From NCBI RefSeq assembly GCF_003935425.1, contig NZ_RHQN01000004.1:124001-188000 (forward strand): DNA of 64,000 nucleotides, in the 5' to 3' direction. Positions 30,050 to 38,301 of the stretch are shown piece by piece. A program made the position numbers and the translations under genes. Within the stretch, counting starts at the first letter, position 1. Each line of letters starts with the position of its first letter. This DNA is from Pseudomonas sp. v388 (GTDB lineage Bacteria > Pseudomonadota > Gammaproteobacteria > Pseudomonadales > Pseudomonadaceae). The notes under the pieces were generated by a model, which worked only from the letters and a program-made list of their open reading frames with translations, had not been told where the DNA came from and did not search any database.

Positions 30050-30580
30050 ATGAAGGATCAGGCATTCACAACCCAATGCGACTCACCCCTGCTTCAGGTT
30101 TTCGTCGACAACTATCTGTTGCTGGTCAAGATTGCCGCACGCATCGTCGGTTGCCGTTCACGTGCCGAGGATGTCGTGCAGGACGCGTTCTTCCGCCTGC
30201 GCTCCGCGCCGCAGGTGACGCTGTCGTTCAAGGCGCAGCTGAGTTACCTGTTCCAGATCGTGCGCAACCTGGCCATCGATCATTACCGCAAGCAGGCGCT
30301 TGAGCAGAAGTACACAGGGCCGGAAGCCGAGGGGCTGAACGTGGTGATTCAGGGGGCATCGCCGGAGAACTCCCACATGAATTTCTCCAGCCTGGAGAAG
30401 ATCGCCGACGCGCTGGGCGAGTTGCCGGCCCGCACACGCTACGCGTTCGAGATGTATCGCCTGCACGGTGTGCCGCAGAAGGACATCGCCAAGGAGCTGG
30501 GAGTCTCCCCGACGCTGGTCAATTTCATGATTCGCGATGCGCTGATTCACTGCCGCAAGGTCAGCGGCGCCCGCCACTGA
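30050..30580 (+). CDS. pvdS: PvdS, extracytoplasmic-function sigma factor for pyoverdine genes
   Basis: 176 residues from the ATG at 30050, which has AAGG eight bases upstream; an in-frame GTG at 30041 overlaps that site and is less likely. Region 2 is seen in CRSRAEDVVQDAFFRL and the LFQIVRNLAIDHYRKQALEQ stretch. Region 4 carries the helix-turn-helix VPQKDIAKELGVSPTLVNFM. These stretches are almost identical to PvdS of P. aeruginosa. PvdS directs RNA polymerase to iron-starvation boxes; matching boxes precede at least five genes in this window. Its own promoter bears a Fur box. It is divergent from pvdG. Confidence 0.97.
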   Translation: MKDQAFTTQCDSPLLQVFVDNYLLLVKIAARIVGCRSRAEDVVQDAFFRLRSAPQVTLSFKAQLSYLFQIVRNLAIDHYRKQALEQKYTGPEAEGLNVVIQGASPENSHMNFSSLEKIADALGELPARTRYAFEMYRLHGVPQKDIAKELGVSPTLVNFMIRDALIHCRKVSGARH

Positions 30581-30603
30581 AATGGCGGGTTTTCACTCAC
30601 AAA

Positions 30604-30630
30604 AAAATCCGGAGCCTGGCTCCGGATTTT
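30604..30630. terminator. Bidirectional rho-independent terminator between pvdS and usp
   Basis: AAAATCCGGAGCC and GGCTCCGGATTTT form a stem with A/T tracts on both sides, between two converging genes. Confidence 0.85.
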
Positions 30631-30653
30631 CTCGTTCGACAACCGTTGCCTGA

Positions 30654-31085
30654 TTACTTGATCAGCACCACCGGCACCGAGACTTCGTGAACCACCCGAT
30701 TGGCGACCGAACCCAGCAACAGTCCACCGAAACTGCCCAGGCCGCGAGTGCCCATGACCACGGTGTCGCAACCCAGTTGAGTCACGGCAGCCTTGACCTG
30801 TTCGGCCACATTGCCCAGATCCACATGGGTTTTGTAATCGACGCCGGCTGCGGTGAGCCGTTTGACGGCTTCACTCAGCACCCGATTGGCCTCGTTGTGC
30901 AAGCCCGCCTTCACGCCCTCGATCATGTCGGGCGCCAGGTAGTCGCTGTAGACGATAGGGCTGGCCTGGACATTGAAGAGATGCACCTCAAGGGGCCGGG
31001 CAAATTTGCCCGCCAGGTCGATCACATAATCCAGGGCGCGTTTGGAGTGCTCCGAACCATCGAAAGGAACCAGGACCTTGTGCAT
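30654..31085 (-). CDS. Universal stress protein (UspA family)
   Basis: 143 residues. The ATG at 31085 has AAGGAGAG upstream; a longer frame to 31112 has no support. The ATP-binding signature GTRGLGSFGG followed by GSVANRVVHE is present near the C-terminus, and the first strand KVLVPFDGSEHS is typical. UspA proteins are cytoplasmic nucleotide-binding stress proteins. It converges on pvdS and probably has no role in pyoverdine synthesis. Confidence 0.9.
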   Translation of the reverse strand: MHKVLVPFDGSEHSKRALDYVIDLAGKFARPLEVHLFNVQASPIVYSDYLAPDMIEGVKAGLHNEANRVLSEAVKRLTAAGVDYKTHVDLGNVAEQVKAAVTQLGCDTVVMGTRGLGSFGGLLLGSVANRVVHEVSVPVVLIK

Positions 31086-31190
31086 GACAGCTCTCCTTGA
31101 AGGGGTATGCATTCAACATAGTCCCGGGAAGAACCGTCGGCCACTGCGATCCGCGGCTTGCTTGATCCAGAGCAAAAGCGCGGTGAATAT

Positions 31191-32201
31191 TTACCGGCCT
31201 TCGAGGAACAACTGCGCCTGATCAAGAAGCTGCAGCGGGTTGTCGGCCTTGTGGATGTCCACCGACAACAGCTGGCGAAAGCGCCGCGCGCCGGGGAAAC
31301 CCAGGCCCATACCCAGGATGTGGCGGGTGATGTGGTGCATGGTGCCACCGCTCTGGATATGCGCCGCGATGTACGGACGCAACGCCTCCAGCGCTTCGGC
31401 ACGGCCGATCACCGGCGTGCTGGCGCCGAACAGCTGCTGGTCCACTTCCGCCAGCAGATACGGATTGTGGTAGGCCTCGCGGCCCAGCATCACGCCGTCG
31501 AAGGTCTGCAGATGCTCGTGGCATTGTTCCAGGGTCTTGATGCCGCCATTGAGGATGATTTCCAGGTCCGAAAAGTCGGTCTTCAACTGCGCGGCAATGT
31601 CGTAGCGCAGCGGCGGAATATCGCGGTTCTCCTTGGGCGACAGGCCTTCCAGAATCGCAATGCGCGCATGCACGGTAAAGCTGTTGCAACCGGCCTCACG
31701 CACCGTGCCGACGAAATCGCACAACTGCGCATAGCTGTCGCGACCATTGATGCCGATCCGATGCTTCACCGTCACCGGAATGCTCACCGCATCGTTCATG
31801 GCCTTCACGCAATCGGCCACCAGTTCCGGATGCCCCATCAGGCACGCGCCGATCATGTTGTTCTGCACCCGATCGCTCGGGCAACCGACATTCAGATTGA
31901 CCTCGTCATACCCCCACTCCTGCGCCATCCGCGCACAGCTGGCCAGATCCGCCGGGTTACTGCCACCCAACTGCAATGCCAACGGATGCTCTGCCTCGTC
32001 ATAACGCAGAAAACGCTCCCGGTCGCCATGGATCAGCGCACCGGTGGTGACCATTTCGGTGTAGAGCAGCGCGTTTTTGGAGAGCAGGCGCAGGAAAAAA
32101 CGGCAGTGGCGGTCGGTCCAGTCCATCATCGGGGCGACAGAAAACCTCCTGTTCACGGTACCCGGAGTGGATGGAGAGCGTTCTGCGGTGATGGTGTGCA
32201 T
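31191..32201 (-). CDS. dusA: tRNA-dihydrouridine(20/20a) synthase DusA
   Basis: 336 residues from the ATG at 32201 (MHTITAERS). FMN-dependent reduction of uridines 20/20a in tRNA D-loops. Visible motifs: SVAPMMDWTDRHCR at the N-terminus, LNVGCPSDRVQNN, the catalytic cysteine in GACLMGHP, VTVKHRIG, and NGGI for phosphate binding. Starts at 32216 (MSNLYM) or further out at 32351 are open, but none has a clear ribosome binding site. The length matches the DusA family with the start used here. Confidence 0.92.
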   Translation of the reverse strand: MHTITAERSPSTPGTVNRRFSVAPMMDWTDRHCRFFLRLLSKNALLYTEMVTTGALIHGDRERFLRYDEAEHPLALQLGGSNPADLASCARMAQEWGYDEVNLNVGCPSDRVQNNMIGACLMGHPELVADCVKAMNDAVSIPVTVKHRIGINGRDSYAQLCDFVGTVREAGCNSFTVHARIAILEGLSPKENRDIPPLRYDIAAQLKTDFSDLEIILNGGIKTLEQCHEHLQTFDGVMLGREAYHNPYLLAEVDQQLFGASTPVIGRAEALEALRPYIAAHIQSGGTMHHITRHILGMGLGFPGARRFRQLLSVDIHKADNPLQLLDQAQLFLEGR

Positions 32202-32656
32202 GTACAAATTACTCATCGGCTGGGTGACTGCCCCGCTTCGCCTGCACGGCGTCGCGCCTGGATCGGGACCGCGCGGGGCGCGACAGTTTATCAGGAAAGG
32301 CAAGCCGCTGATCGGCAGGCCCGCTTGCCGCACGGCTTTCCCCGGAACCATTCAAAAGCGTTCAAATCAGCATAAAAAAACCGACACCAGGAAATGCCCT
32401 ATGAACCCCATCGACAAACCGCCCAAGCTCAGCAAGCCCCGGGCCGGGGGTGACAGAAGGGCGCTGGGCACCGAGTCAGTCATAACTTGACACGGTTAAG
32501 CACAGCTCCTGATCGGATAAACGATCGCCCGTAACAAAACAGTCACATTCCGTTTTTAGCTTGTGGAGACCCTGCATTCAAAGCGCTGGTTGCGGAACAG
32601 GCTCCGCCTCGCTTCGCATGCCTTCGCGTTTCCACTGGAATCCTCAAGGCGCCCCC
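32202..32656. other. Intergenic region between dusA and the pyruvate-kinase-like gene
   Basis: 455 bp between divergent genes. It holds one weak small ORF (32401-32490) and a TTGACA at 32487-32492 without a well-spaced -10 element. The part from 32350 to 32400 is A-rich. I see no RNA gene or REP in it. Confidence 0.5.
32401..32490 (+). CDS. Possible small protein (29 aa), unknown function
   Basis: Begins MNPIDKPPKLSKPRAGGDRR with an AGGA eight bases upstream of the ATG. It is proline- and lysine-rich, without signal peptide or hydrophobic segment. No family recognised. It may be a real short gene or chance. Confidence 0.25.
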   Translation: MNPIDKPPKLSKPRAGGDRRALGTESVIT

Positions 32657-34525
32657 ATGAACTCGCTGAACCATTACGACGAAAACCCCGACCTGCAACC
32701 GTTGCGCGAAGTACTGGACGAGTTGCGTCAGCTCAGAACCCAAATGCATGACGCCGGGCTGGTCGCCGCGGATCTTTACCCGGTGCATCCACAGTTCCGG
32801 GTCAGCGCGCTCAACCTGTCGAATTACCTGGCGATGCGCCGCCAGGATCTGCGCCCCTTGCAGACGCAACTGGCAGCGCTGGGCCTGTCATCCCTCGGCC
32901 GTTGCGAGTCCGCCGCGCTGCACACCGTGGATCGACTGATTGCCGTGTTGGAGCGGCTGACCGGCGAGCAAGCGGCATTCACGCACTATGCAACTGCGAG
33001 CGACGATGGCCTTTCCGCGCCGCTGCAGGAGCACGCCGTGGCGCTGTTCGGCCAGGCCCCGGCCGACCGCGCCGTGCGCATCATGGTGACCATGCCCAGC
33101 GAGGCCGCCGACGAGCCGATCATCATTGAACAGATGCTGCTGGCCGGGATGAACTGCCAGCGCATTAACTGCGCCCATGACGGCCCTGAAGTCTGGGGCC
33201 GGATGATCGAGCATCTGCGCGCCGCCACCGACAGACACGGCCTGCCGTGCCAGGTGGTGATGGACCTGGCCGGCCCTAAAGTGCGTACCGGCCGCTTGGC
33301 GCCCGGCCCTTCGGTACTGCGCATCAAGCCAACGCGCGATGAGTTTGGTCAGGTAATCCGCCCTGCTCGTCTGCTGCTGACCAGCACGGCGCCGGAACAG
33401 GCGGACTCGATTCAGATCGGTCGTAAATGGCTTGAGGCACTGCGCGTGGACGACCGGCTGAGTTTCAAGGACAGCCGCCTGTCGAAGCGCTCCATGCGTA
33501 TCGTTGAAGTCACCGAACAAGGCTGCTGGGCCGAACTGGAGAAAACCGCCTATCTGGTGCCCGGTACGCGGCTGAAGCTCAAGCCGGCCCGCGGGCGCAA
33601 CAAGACCACTCGGGTCAAGGCCGTGCCCGTGGCGGAGCAGCCACTGCGTTTGCAGGAAGGTGATCGGCTGATCCTGACCCGAGACGATCTGGAAGGACGG
33701 CCGGCGATGCTCGGCAGTGAGGGCCGGGTGCTGGAACCGGCGCGTATCGGCTGCACGTCGGCCATCGCCTTCGAAGCCGTGCGGGTGGACCAGCCGATTC
33801 TGTTCGACGATGGCAAACTGGGTGGTCATGTGATTGCCCGAGACGACCAGCACATCGATGTGCAGATCACCCACGCACCGGGTGGCGCCAAGCTGCGCGC
33901 CGACAAGGGCATCAACCTGCCGCTCACCGACCTGCCGTTGCAGGCGCTGTCCGAAGAGGACATCGATGCATTGGAATTCGCCAGCCAGCATGCCGACATT
34001 GTGGAGCTGTCGTTCGTCAATACTGCCGACGACGTGCGCGGCTTGCTGGCCCAACTGGAGCGCCTCGACGCCCGGCATATGGGTGTGGTGTTGAAGATCG
34101 AGACCCGCCTGGGTTTTGAAAACCTGCCCGAATTGCTGCTGGCCGGCATGCAGCACCCACGGCTGGGGGTGATGATCGCCCGCGGCGATCTGGCGGTGGA
34201 GACCGGCTTCGAGCGCACCGCCGAACTTCAGGAAGAGATGCTCAGCCTGTGTGAGGCAGCGCATGTTCCGGTGATCTGGGCCACCCAGGTGCTGGAAAGC
34301 CTGGCCAAGACCGGCCTGGCGACCCGCGCTGAAATGACCGACGCGGCCATGGGCGTGCGGGCCGAGTGCGTGATGCTCAACAAAGGGCCGCATATTCTCA
34401 AGGCCATCGAGGCATTGCATGACTTGTTGCAGCGCATGCAGGACCACCATGTGAAAAAGCGCGCCATGCTGAGACGGCTGGGTGTCGCCGTGGCTTCTCC
34501 GGTGATGGCGACCACGCAGGATTGA
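32657..34525 (+). CDS. Pyruvate-kinase-like protein with long N-terminal extension
   Basis: 622 residues from the ATG at 32657 (MNSLNHYDE); an open stretch back to 32561 is unsupported. Residues 1-145 are an extra helical domain not found in PykA/PykF. After it the pyruvate-kinase barrel can be followed: QRINCAHDG (normally R-x-N-x-S-H-G), VMDLAGPKVRTG, VVLKIETRLGF with the catalytic Lys, VMIARGDLAVETGF, and ATQVLESLAKTGLATRAEMT. The end of the barrel reads VMLNKGPHI where true kinases have VMLSGETA, and the allosteric C-terminal domain is absent. It probably belongs to a distinct pyruvate-kinase-related family; actual activity is uncertain. It lies 249 bp upstream of transaldolase on the same strand. 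Confidence 0.8.
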   Translation: MNSLNHYDENPDLQPLREVLDELRQLRTQMHDAGLVAADLYPVHPQFRVSALNLSNYLAMRRQDLRPLQTQLAALGLSSLGRCESAALHTVDRLIAVLERLTGEQAAFTHYATASDDGLSAPLQEHAVALFGQAPADRAVRIMVTMPSEAADEPIIIEQMLLAGMNCQRINCAHDGPEVWGRMIEHLRAATDRHGLPCQVVMDLAGPKVRTGRLAPGPSVLRIKPTRDEFGQVIRPARLLLTSTAPEQADSIQIGRKWLEALRVDDRLSFKDSRLSKRSMRIVEVTEQGCWAELEKTAYLVPGTRLKLKPARGRNKTTRVKAVPVAEQPLRLQEGDRLILTRDDLEGRPAMLGSEGRVLEPARIGCTSAIAFEAVRVDQPILFDDGKLGGHVIARDDQHIDVQITHAPGGAKLRADKGINLPLTDLPLQALSEEDIDALEFASQHADIVELSFVNTADDVRGLLAQLERLDARHMGVVLKIETRLGFENLPELLLAGMQHPRLGVMIARGDLAVETGFERTAELQEEMLSLCEAAHVPVIWATQVLESLAKTGLATRAEMTDAAMGVRAECVMLNKGPHILKAIEALHDLLQRMQDHHVKKRAMLRRLGVAVASPVMATTQD

Positions 34526-34774
34526 GCGCGTCGACGGTTCATGGCGTCGGGCAGAGATTAATTGCCGCCGGTAACCGGTTAAATGCAGGGAACCTGCGCC
34601 CCGGATGACGTTCCAACCTGTTCCCGATTCAAGCTCCCGCCGCCGCCGTTGCTGCTTCAGAGCAAGGGTGAGCGGCGTCGCCGCGCGATCTCATACGAAC
34701 GTTATCCCCCGCGGCCTTGAGTGGCCGACGACGCTGGGTTAATGTCATTCAACCGCACAGGACAGAGCACGCAC

Positions 34775-35701
34775 ATGACCTCCAAGCTGGAACAACTCAA
34801 GCAATTCACCACCGTCGTTGCCGACACCGGCGACTTCGATGCCATCGCCCTCCTCAAACCCCAGGACGCGACCACCAACCCGTCGCTGCTGCTCAAGGCG
34901 GCATCCAGCGAAAGCAATGCCCAGTTGCTCGCTGAAGCCTTCAGCGGCGCCAAGGGCGACATCGGCCTGGCCAGCGACCGTTTTGCCGTCGCCATCGGCC
35001 GCAAGATCCTCGACGTGGTGCCGGGGCGTGTCTCCACGGAAGTGGACGCCCGCCTGTCTTTCGATACCAACGCCATGATCGAACGTGGCGAACGCCTGAT
35101 CGGCCTGTACGAAGACGCAGGCGTGAGCCGCGACCGCATCCTGATCAAGCTGGCCTCGACCTGGGAAGGCATCCGTGCCGCCGAGAAGCTGGAAAAGGAC
35201 GGCATCCAGACCAACCTGACCCTGCTGTTCTCCTTCGCCCAGGCCGTAGCCTGTGCCGAGGCCGGCGTGTTCCTGATCTCGCCGTTCGTGGGCCGGATCT
35301 ATGACTGGTACAAGAAGTCGTCGGGCAAGGAATATGTCGGTGCCGAAGATCCGGGCGTGCAGTCGGTGACCCGTATCTACAACTACTACAAGGCCAATGA
35401 CTTCAAGACCGTGGTCATGGGCGCCAGCTTCCGCAACCTGAGCCAGATCGAACAGTTGGCCGGCTGCGACCGCCTGACCATCAGCCCGGACCTGCTCAAG
35501 CAACTGGCTGAAGACACCGGCACGCTGGAACAGAAACTGGCCCCGGGCAACGCCGGCGAGCCGCGTCAGAGCCTCACCGAAACCCAGTTCCGCTGGGCTT
35601 CCAACGAAGACGCCATGGCTACCGAGAAACTGGCCGAAGGCATTCGTCAGTTCGCACGAGACCAGGAAAAACTCGAAGCGCTGCTCGCTGCCAAGGCCTG
35701 A
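34775..35701 (+). CDS. tal: Transaldolase
   Basis: 308 residues from the ATG at 34775 ([11 protein letters not shown]), the usual TalB length and start; the open frame further upstream is weaker. Transfers a dihydroxyacetone unit between sedoheptulose-7-P and glyceraldehyde-3-P in the non-oxidative pentose phosphate pathway. The Schiff-base Lys is in [11 protein letters not shown] (about residue 131), with [10 protein letters not shown] near the N-terminus and the C-terminal phosphate site. A strong terminator follows. The order tal-rssC-rssB-PilZ-mlaA is shared with P. aeruginosa (PA2796-PA2800). Confidence 0.96.
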   Translation: MTSKLEQLKQFTTVVADTGDFDAIALLKPQDATTNPSLLLKAASSESNAQLLAEAFSGAKGDIGLASDRFAVAIGRKILDVVPGRVSTEVDARLSFDTNAMIERGERLIGLYEDAGVSRDRILIKLASTWEGIRAAEKLEKDGIQTNLTLLFSFAQAVACAEAGVFLISPFVGRIYDWYKKSSGKEYVGAEDPGVQSVTRIYNYYKANDFKTVVMGASFRNLSQIEQLAGCDRLTISPDLLKQLAEDTGTLEQKLAPGNAGEPRQSLTETQFRWASNEDAMATEKLAEGIRQFARDQEKLEALLAAKA

Positions 35702-35714
35702 TAGCCCCAGGACG

Positions 35715-35749
35715 AAAAAGGGCGACACCTTTGCGGGTGTCGCCCTTTT
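35715..35749 (+). terminator. Rho-independent terminator of tal
   Basis: AAAAAGGGCGACACC, loop TTTGC, GGTGTCGCCCTTTT: perfect stem with a T-run, 14 bases after the tal stop. Confidence 0.9.
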
Positions 35750-35788
35750 CTATGGCCTTCCGTTCGCTGCGGGATCGTTCCTGCAAAC

Positions 35789-35987
35789 ATGCGCGGATCT
35801 GTAGGAGCGAGCTTGCTCGCGAAGAGGCCGGGACAGCCGGTGCAGTTGTGGCGGTCTTATTGAAGCATTCGCGAGCAAGCTCCTACAAGACATGCCGGGA
35901 CAGCCGCTGCGATTGTGGCGGTCTTGTTAATGTCTTCGCGGACAAGTCCGCTCCTGCCAATATGCGCGGATCTGTAGGAGCGAGCTA
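35789..35987. repeat. REP cluster with 25-bp direct repeats
   Basis: A REP doublet (GTAGGAGCGAGCTTGCTCGC from 35801, inverse ending at 35887) is followed by a partial third unit (GGACAGCCG and GTGGCGGTCTT reappear). A terminal copy then repeats the first 25 bases (ATGCGCGGATCTGTAGGAGC... at 35789-35813 and 35962-35986). The last copy runs into the stop codon of the adjacent STAS gene. Confidence 0.85.
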
Positions 35988-36470
35988 GCGCTGACCTTCC
36001 AGCGCGTTCACCAGATCATGGAACGCTTCACGGTTGGAATCGTTCAGGCCCATAAGGATCTTGTGCGCTTCAAGGACCTTGGCCTTGACCACGTCTTCAC
36101 ACTGATCCTGTGACGGCAGGTCGGTCAGGCATTCCGGACGCGGAATCGGCCGGTCCACGATGTTGAACACCTGATCGAAGCCCATGGACTGCAACAGCCG
36201 CGTGATGTCTTCGTGGGTGGTGACCAGCGTGGGCAGCAATCCCACCTTTTGCCGGGACAGGATCGACAGCTTGGCCAGCAGGCCAAGTGTGGTGCTGTCA
36301 ATGCTGCGGGTCTCGGTCAGATCGATGACCACAGCCGAGAAATTCAAGGCAGTGAAGATACGCTCGATGGTCGCATCCAAGGCCGAACACAGCGTCAACC
36401 GTACCTCACCTACGAACTTGAGGACGAAGGTGCCTTCCTGCTCGGCGAACTGGATTCTACCGGTACTCAT
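35985..36470 (-). CDS. rssC: STAS-domain anti-sigma-factor antagonist (RssC-like)
   Basis: 161 residues. A STAS domain occupies residues 1-105; the phosphorylatable serine lies in DLTETRSIDSTTLGLLAKL. Residues 110-161 are a helical tail. The ATG overlaps the rssB stop by four bases, so the pair is translated together. The partner response regulator carries a PP2C phosphatase, which in this type of switch dephosphorylates the STAS protein so it can bind its anti-sigma partner. Orthologue of PA2797 by synteny; the name is by analogy. The stop codon lies at the edge of a REP. Confidence 0.85.
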   Translation of the reverse strand: MSTGRIQFAEQEGTFVLKFVGEVRLTLCSALDATIERIFTALNFSAVVIDLTETRSIDSTTLGLLAKLSILSRQKVGLLPTLVTTHEDITRLLQSMGFDQVFNIVDRPIPRPECLTDLPSQDQCEDVVKAKVLEAHKILMGLNDSNREAFHDLVNALEGQR

Positions 36471-37651
36471 TCAAGATTCCTGCTTAACACTAACAAGGCG
36501 ATATCATCCGGCATCTCCCCTAGCGTTGCCAATTCAAAAACCCGCTGCAAGCCATCCAGGCTGCCGCCGGCCGTCCTCACCAACTGGGGTAGAACGGCCT
36601 CTTTCTCCTTGAGTGTATCACCGGGCAGGAGGTCCAGTATGCCGTCGGACAACATCGTCAGACTGAACGACGCCGGTAGATCCACTTCATGGTCCTGATA
36701 AGTCGCTTCGTTGAACAGGCCGACCGGCAGGCCACGGCCTTGCAGATAGCTGGCCTGACCGTCGGCATACAGCACCGGCAGCGGCAGATGGCCGCCCACG
36801 GCGTAGGTCAGCTTGCCGGTTTCCTCATCGATGACACCGCCGACCATGGTCACGTGCTTGCCCAGCTTGCAGCTGATCAGGCCACGGTTGATGTGCCCCA
36901 GCACGTCGGAAGGCTTGAACTCAGGCAATGTCCCGCCACGCTTGGACTCGAACAACAGCCGCGTGGTCATGAACTTGAGCAGCACCGTGATGAACGCCGA
37001 CGAGGCGCCGTGCCCCGATACGTCGGCCAGGTAGAACGCCACTCGCCGTTCGTCGACCCGGAAATAATCGACGAAATCGCCGGACAGGTACAACGACGGA
37101 ATGATCTGGTGGGCGAACTGGAACTCGTCGATCGCCCAAGGGCTGATCGGCAGCATGTTCATCTGCACCTGGCGCCCGGCGTCCTGATCTTCCTGCAACA
37201 AGTGCAGGCTGGCCTCCAGTTCACGATTGGCCGTTTCCAGCTTTTCGCGATACACCTGATTTTCCTTGAGCAGCCGCGACCGGTCGAGTGCCCGGCGAAC
37301 GGAATGTTCGAGCACTGCCAGGTCTTGCAGGGGCTTGATCAGATAGTCGGCCGCACCAAACCGCAAGGCTTCGACCGCATCGCTCATCACGCCGGCACCG
37401 GACACGACAATGACCGGCGTCTGCGGCGAGAGGCTGGTCACCTGACGAATCAGCTCCAGGCCACCCATCTGCGGCATGCGCAGGTCGCTGATGACCAGAT
37501 CGGGCTGTTGCTGTTCGAATATCTGTAGTCCCTGCAGGCCATTACTCGCTTGCAGGACGCTGAACCCACTGTCTTCCAAATAGGCGGCAAGGCTTGCGCG
37601 CACTACTTCGTCGTCGTCGATTATCAGCAGCGTAGCACTGGATTTTGGCAT
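36467..37651 (-). CDS. rssB: Response regulator with PP2C-type phosphatase output (RssB-like)
   Basis: 394 residues. Receiver domain 1-125 has the acidic pocket IDDDE, phosphoacceptor Asp56 in VISDLRMP and the conserved Lys in LIKPL. A coiled segment (130-175) leads to a SpoIIE/PP2C phosphatase (190-394) with metal-binding acids in LSGDFVDYF, LADVSGHG, MLSDGILDL and the final MPDDIALLV. No HATPase kinase domain is present, which separates it from HsbR. Pseudomonas RssB (PA2798) has this size and neighbourhood and is tied to RpoS control. It is the first gene of a two-gene unit with rssC. Confidence 0.88.
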   Translation of the reverse strand: MPKSSATLLIIDDDEVVRASLAAYLEDSGFSVLQASNGLQGLQIFEQQQPDLVISDLRMPQMGGLELIRQVTSLSPQTPVIVVSGAGVMSDAVEALRFGAADYLIKPLQDLAVLEHSVRRALDRSRLLKENQVYREKLETANRELEASLHLLQEDQDAGRQVQMNMLPISPWAIDEFQFAHQIIPSLYLSGDFVDYFRVDERRVAFYLADVSGHGASSAFITVLLKFMTTRLLFESKRGGTLPEFKPSDVLGHINRGLISCKLGKHVTMVGGVIDEETGKLTYAVGGHLPLPVLYADGQASYLQGRGLPVGLFNEATYQDHEVDLPASFSLTMLSDGILDLLPGDTLKEKEAVLPQLVRTAGGSLDGLQRVFELATLGEMPDDIALLVLSRNLE

Positions 37652-37920
37652 GTGGGCAAACGGCGCCAGATCAGGTTGGCGTAGGCGGCCCGGCTGACCC
37701 GGACCTGCTTACTGGATTCGCTTCTAGCCTCTCTGCGACGACCCTGTCATGACCGATAACCGCCATGGGGTGTTCTCAGAGGTGCCCTTCAAGGCGCAGA
37801 CGGTACTCCCATCCGCCAGGCGTTTCAAGCGTAGGTCCGTGCGGCGTTTGCGTCTTTACATCGCAAATCACCGGGAGTTATAAGAACCTTCACATCAGCA
37901 ACCAAACGGAAGGACGGGAC

Positions 37921-38220
37921 ATGAGCCGAACCGATCGCGATTACGAGGAGAAACGGGATTACATCCGCATGCGCGTCGATGCGGATGTCAGCCTGATCCA
38001 CGCCGGGCACGTCATCCCTGCGGTGTGCATTGACCTGTCCAGCTCCGGCATGCAAGTGCAGGCGCCCCGCTCGTTCACGATCGGCGACAAGCTGAGCGTG
38101 CGCATCGAATCCGATCACCCGGCTCTGGCCGGGCTGGAAGCGGAGACCGAGGTCGTATGGGTCAACGATCTGGACGGTGGCGGGCAAAAACTCGGGCTTT
38201 CGATTCTGGCAATGCACTAG
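37921..38220 (+). CDS. PilZ-domain protein, c-di-GMP-binding type
   Basis: 99 residues, consisting of one PilZ domain. The c-di-GMP contact motifs are both intact: RDYIR (RxxxR, about residues 12-16) and DLSSSG (DxSxxG, about 40-45). The ATG is preceded by GGAAGGACGGG. The open frame back to 37765 lies in the promoter region of rssB and is rejected. It is divergent from rssB, converges on mlaA, and corresponds to PA2799 by synteny. As a free-standing PilZ protein it should bind c-di-GMP and act on an unknown partner. Confidence 0.9.
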   Translation: MSRTDRDYEEKRDYIRMRVDADVSLIHAGHVIPAVCIDLSSSGMQVQAPRSFTIGDKLSVRIESDHPALAGLEAETEVVWVNDLDGGGQKLGLSILAMH

Positions 38221-38251
38221 GCGTCGGCCGGAACAGGTTCACATTTCCAGC

Positions 38252-38279
38252 AAAAAGGCGACCGAGGTCGCCTTTTTTC
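38252..38279. terminator. Bidirectional terminator between PilZ gene and mlaA
   Basis: AAAAAGGCGACC, GA, GGTCGCCTTTTTT: short-loop perfect stem with A/T tracts on both ends between converging genes. Confidence 0.9.
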
Positions 38280-38301
38280 ATGTCTGCAGGTAACAGTCGA
38301 A

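Noticed and set aside
34526-34774. Regulatory RNA or riboswitch before tal
   Set aside because: Some short inverted repeats are visible, but none forms a motif I can name.
35789-35987. CRISPR array
   Set aside because: The repeats are inverted, few, and of REP type; there are no regular spacers and no cas genes.
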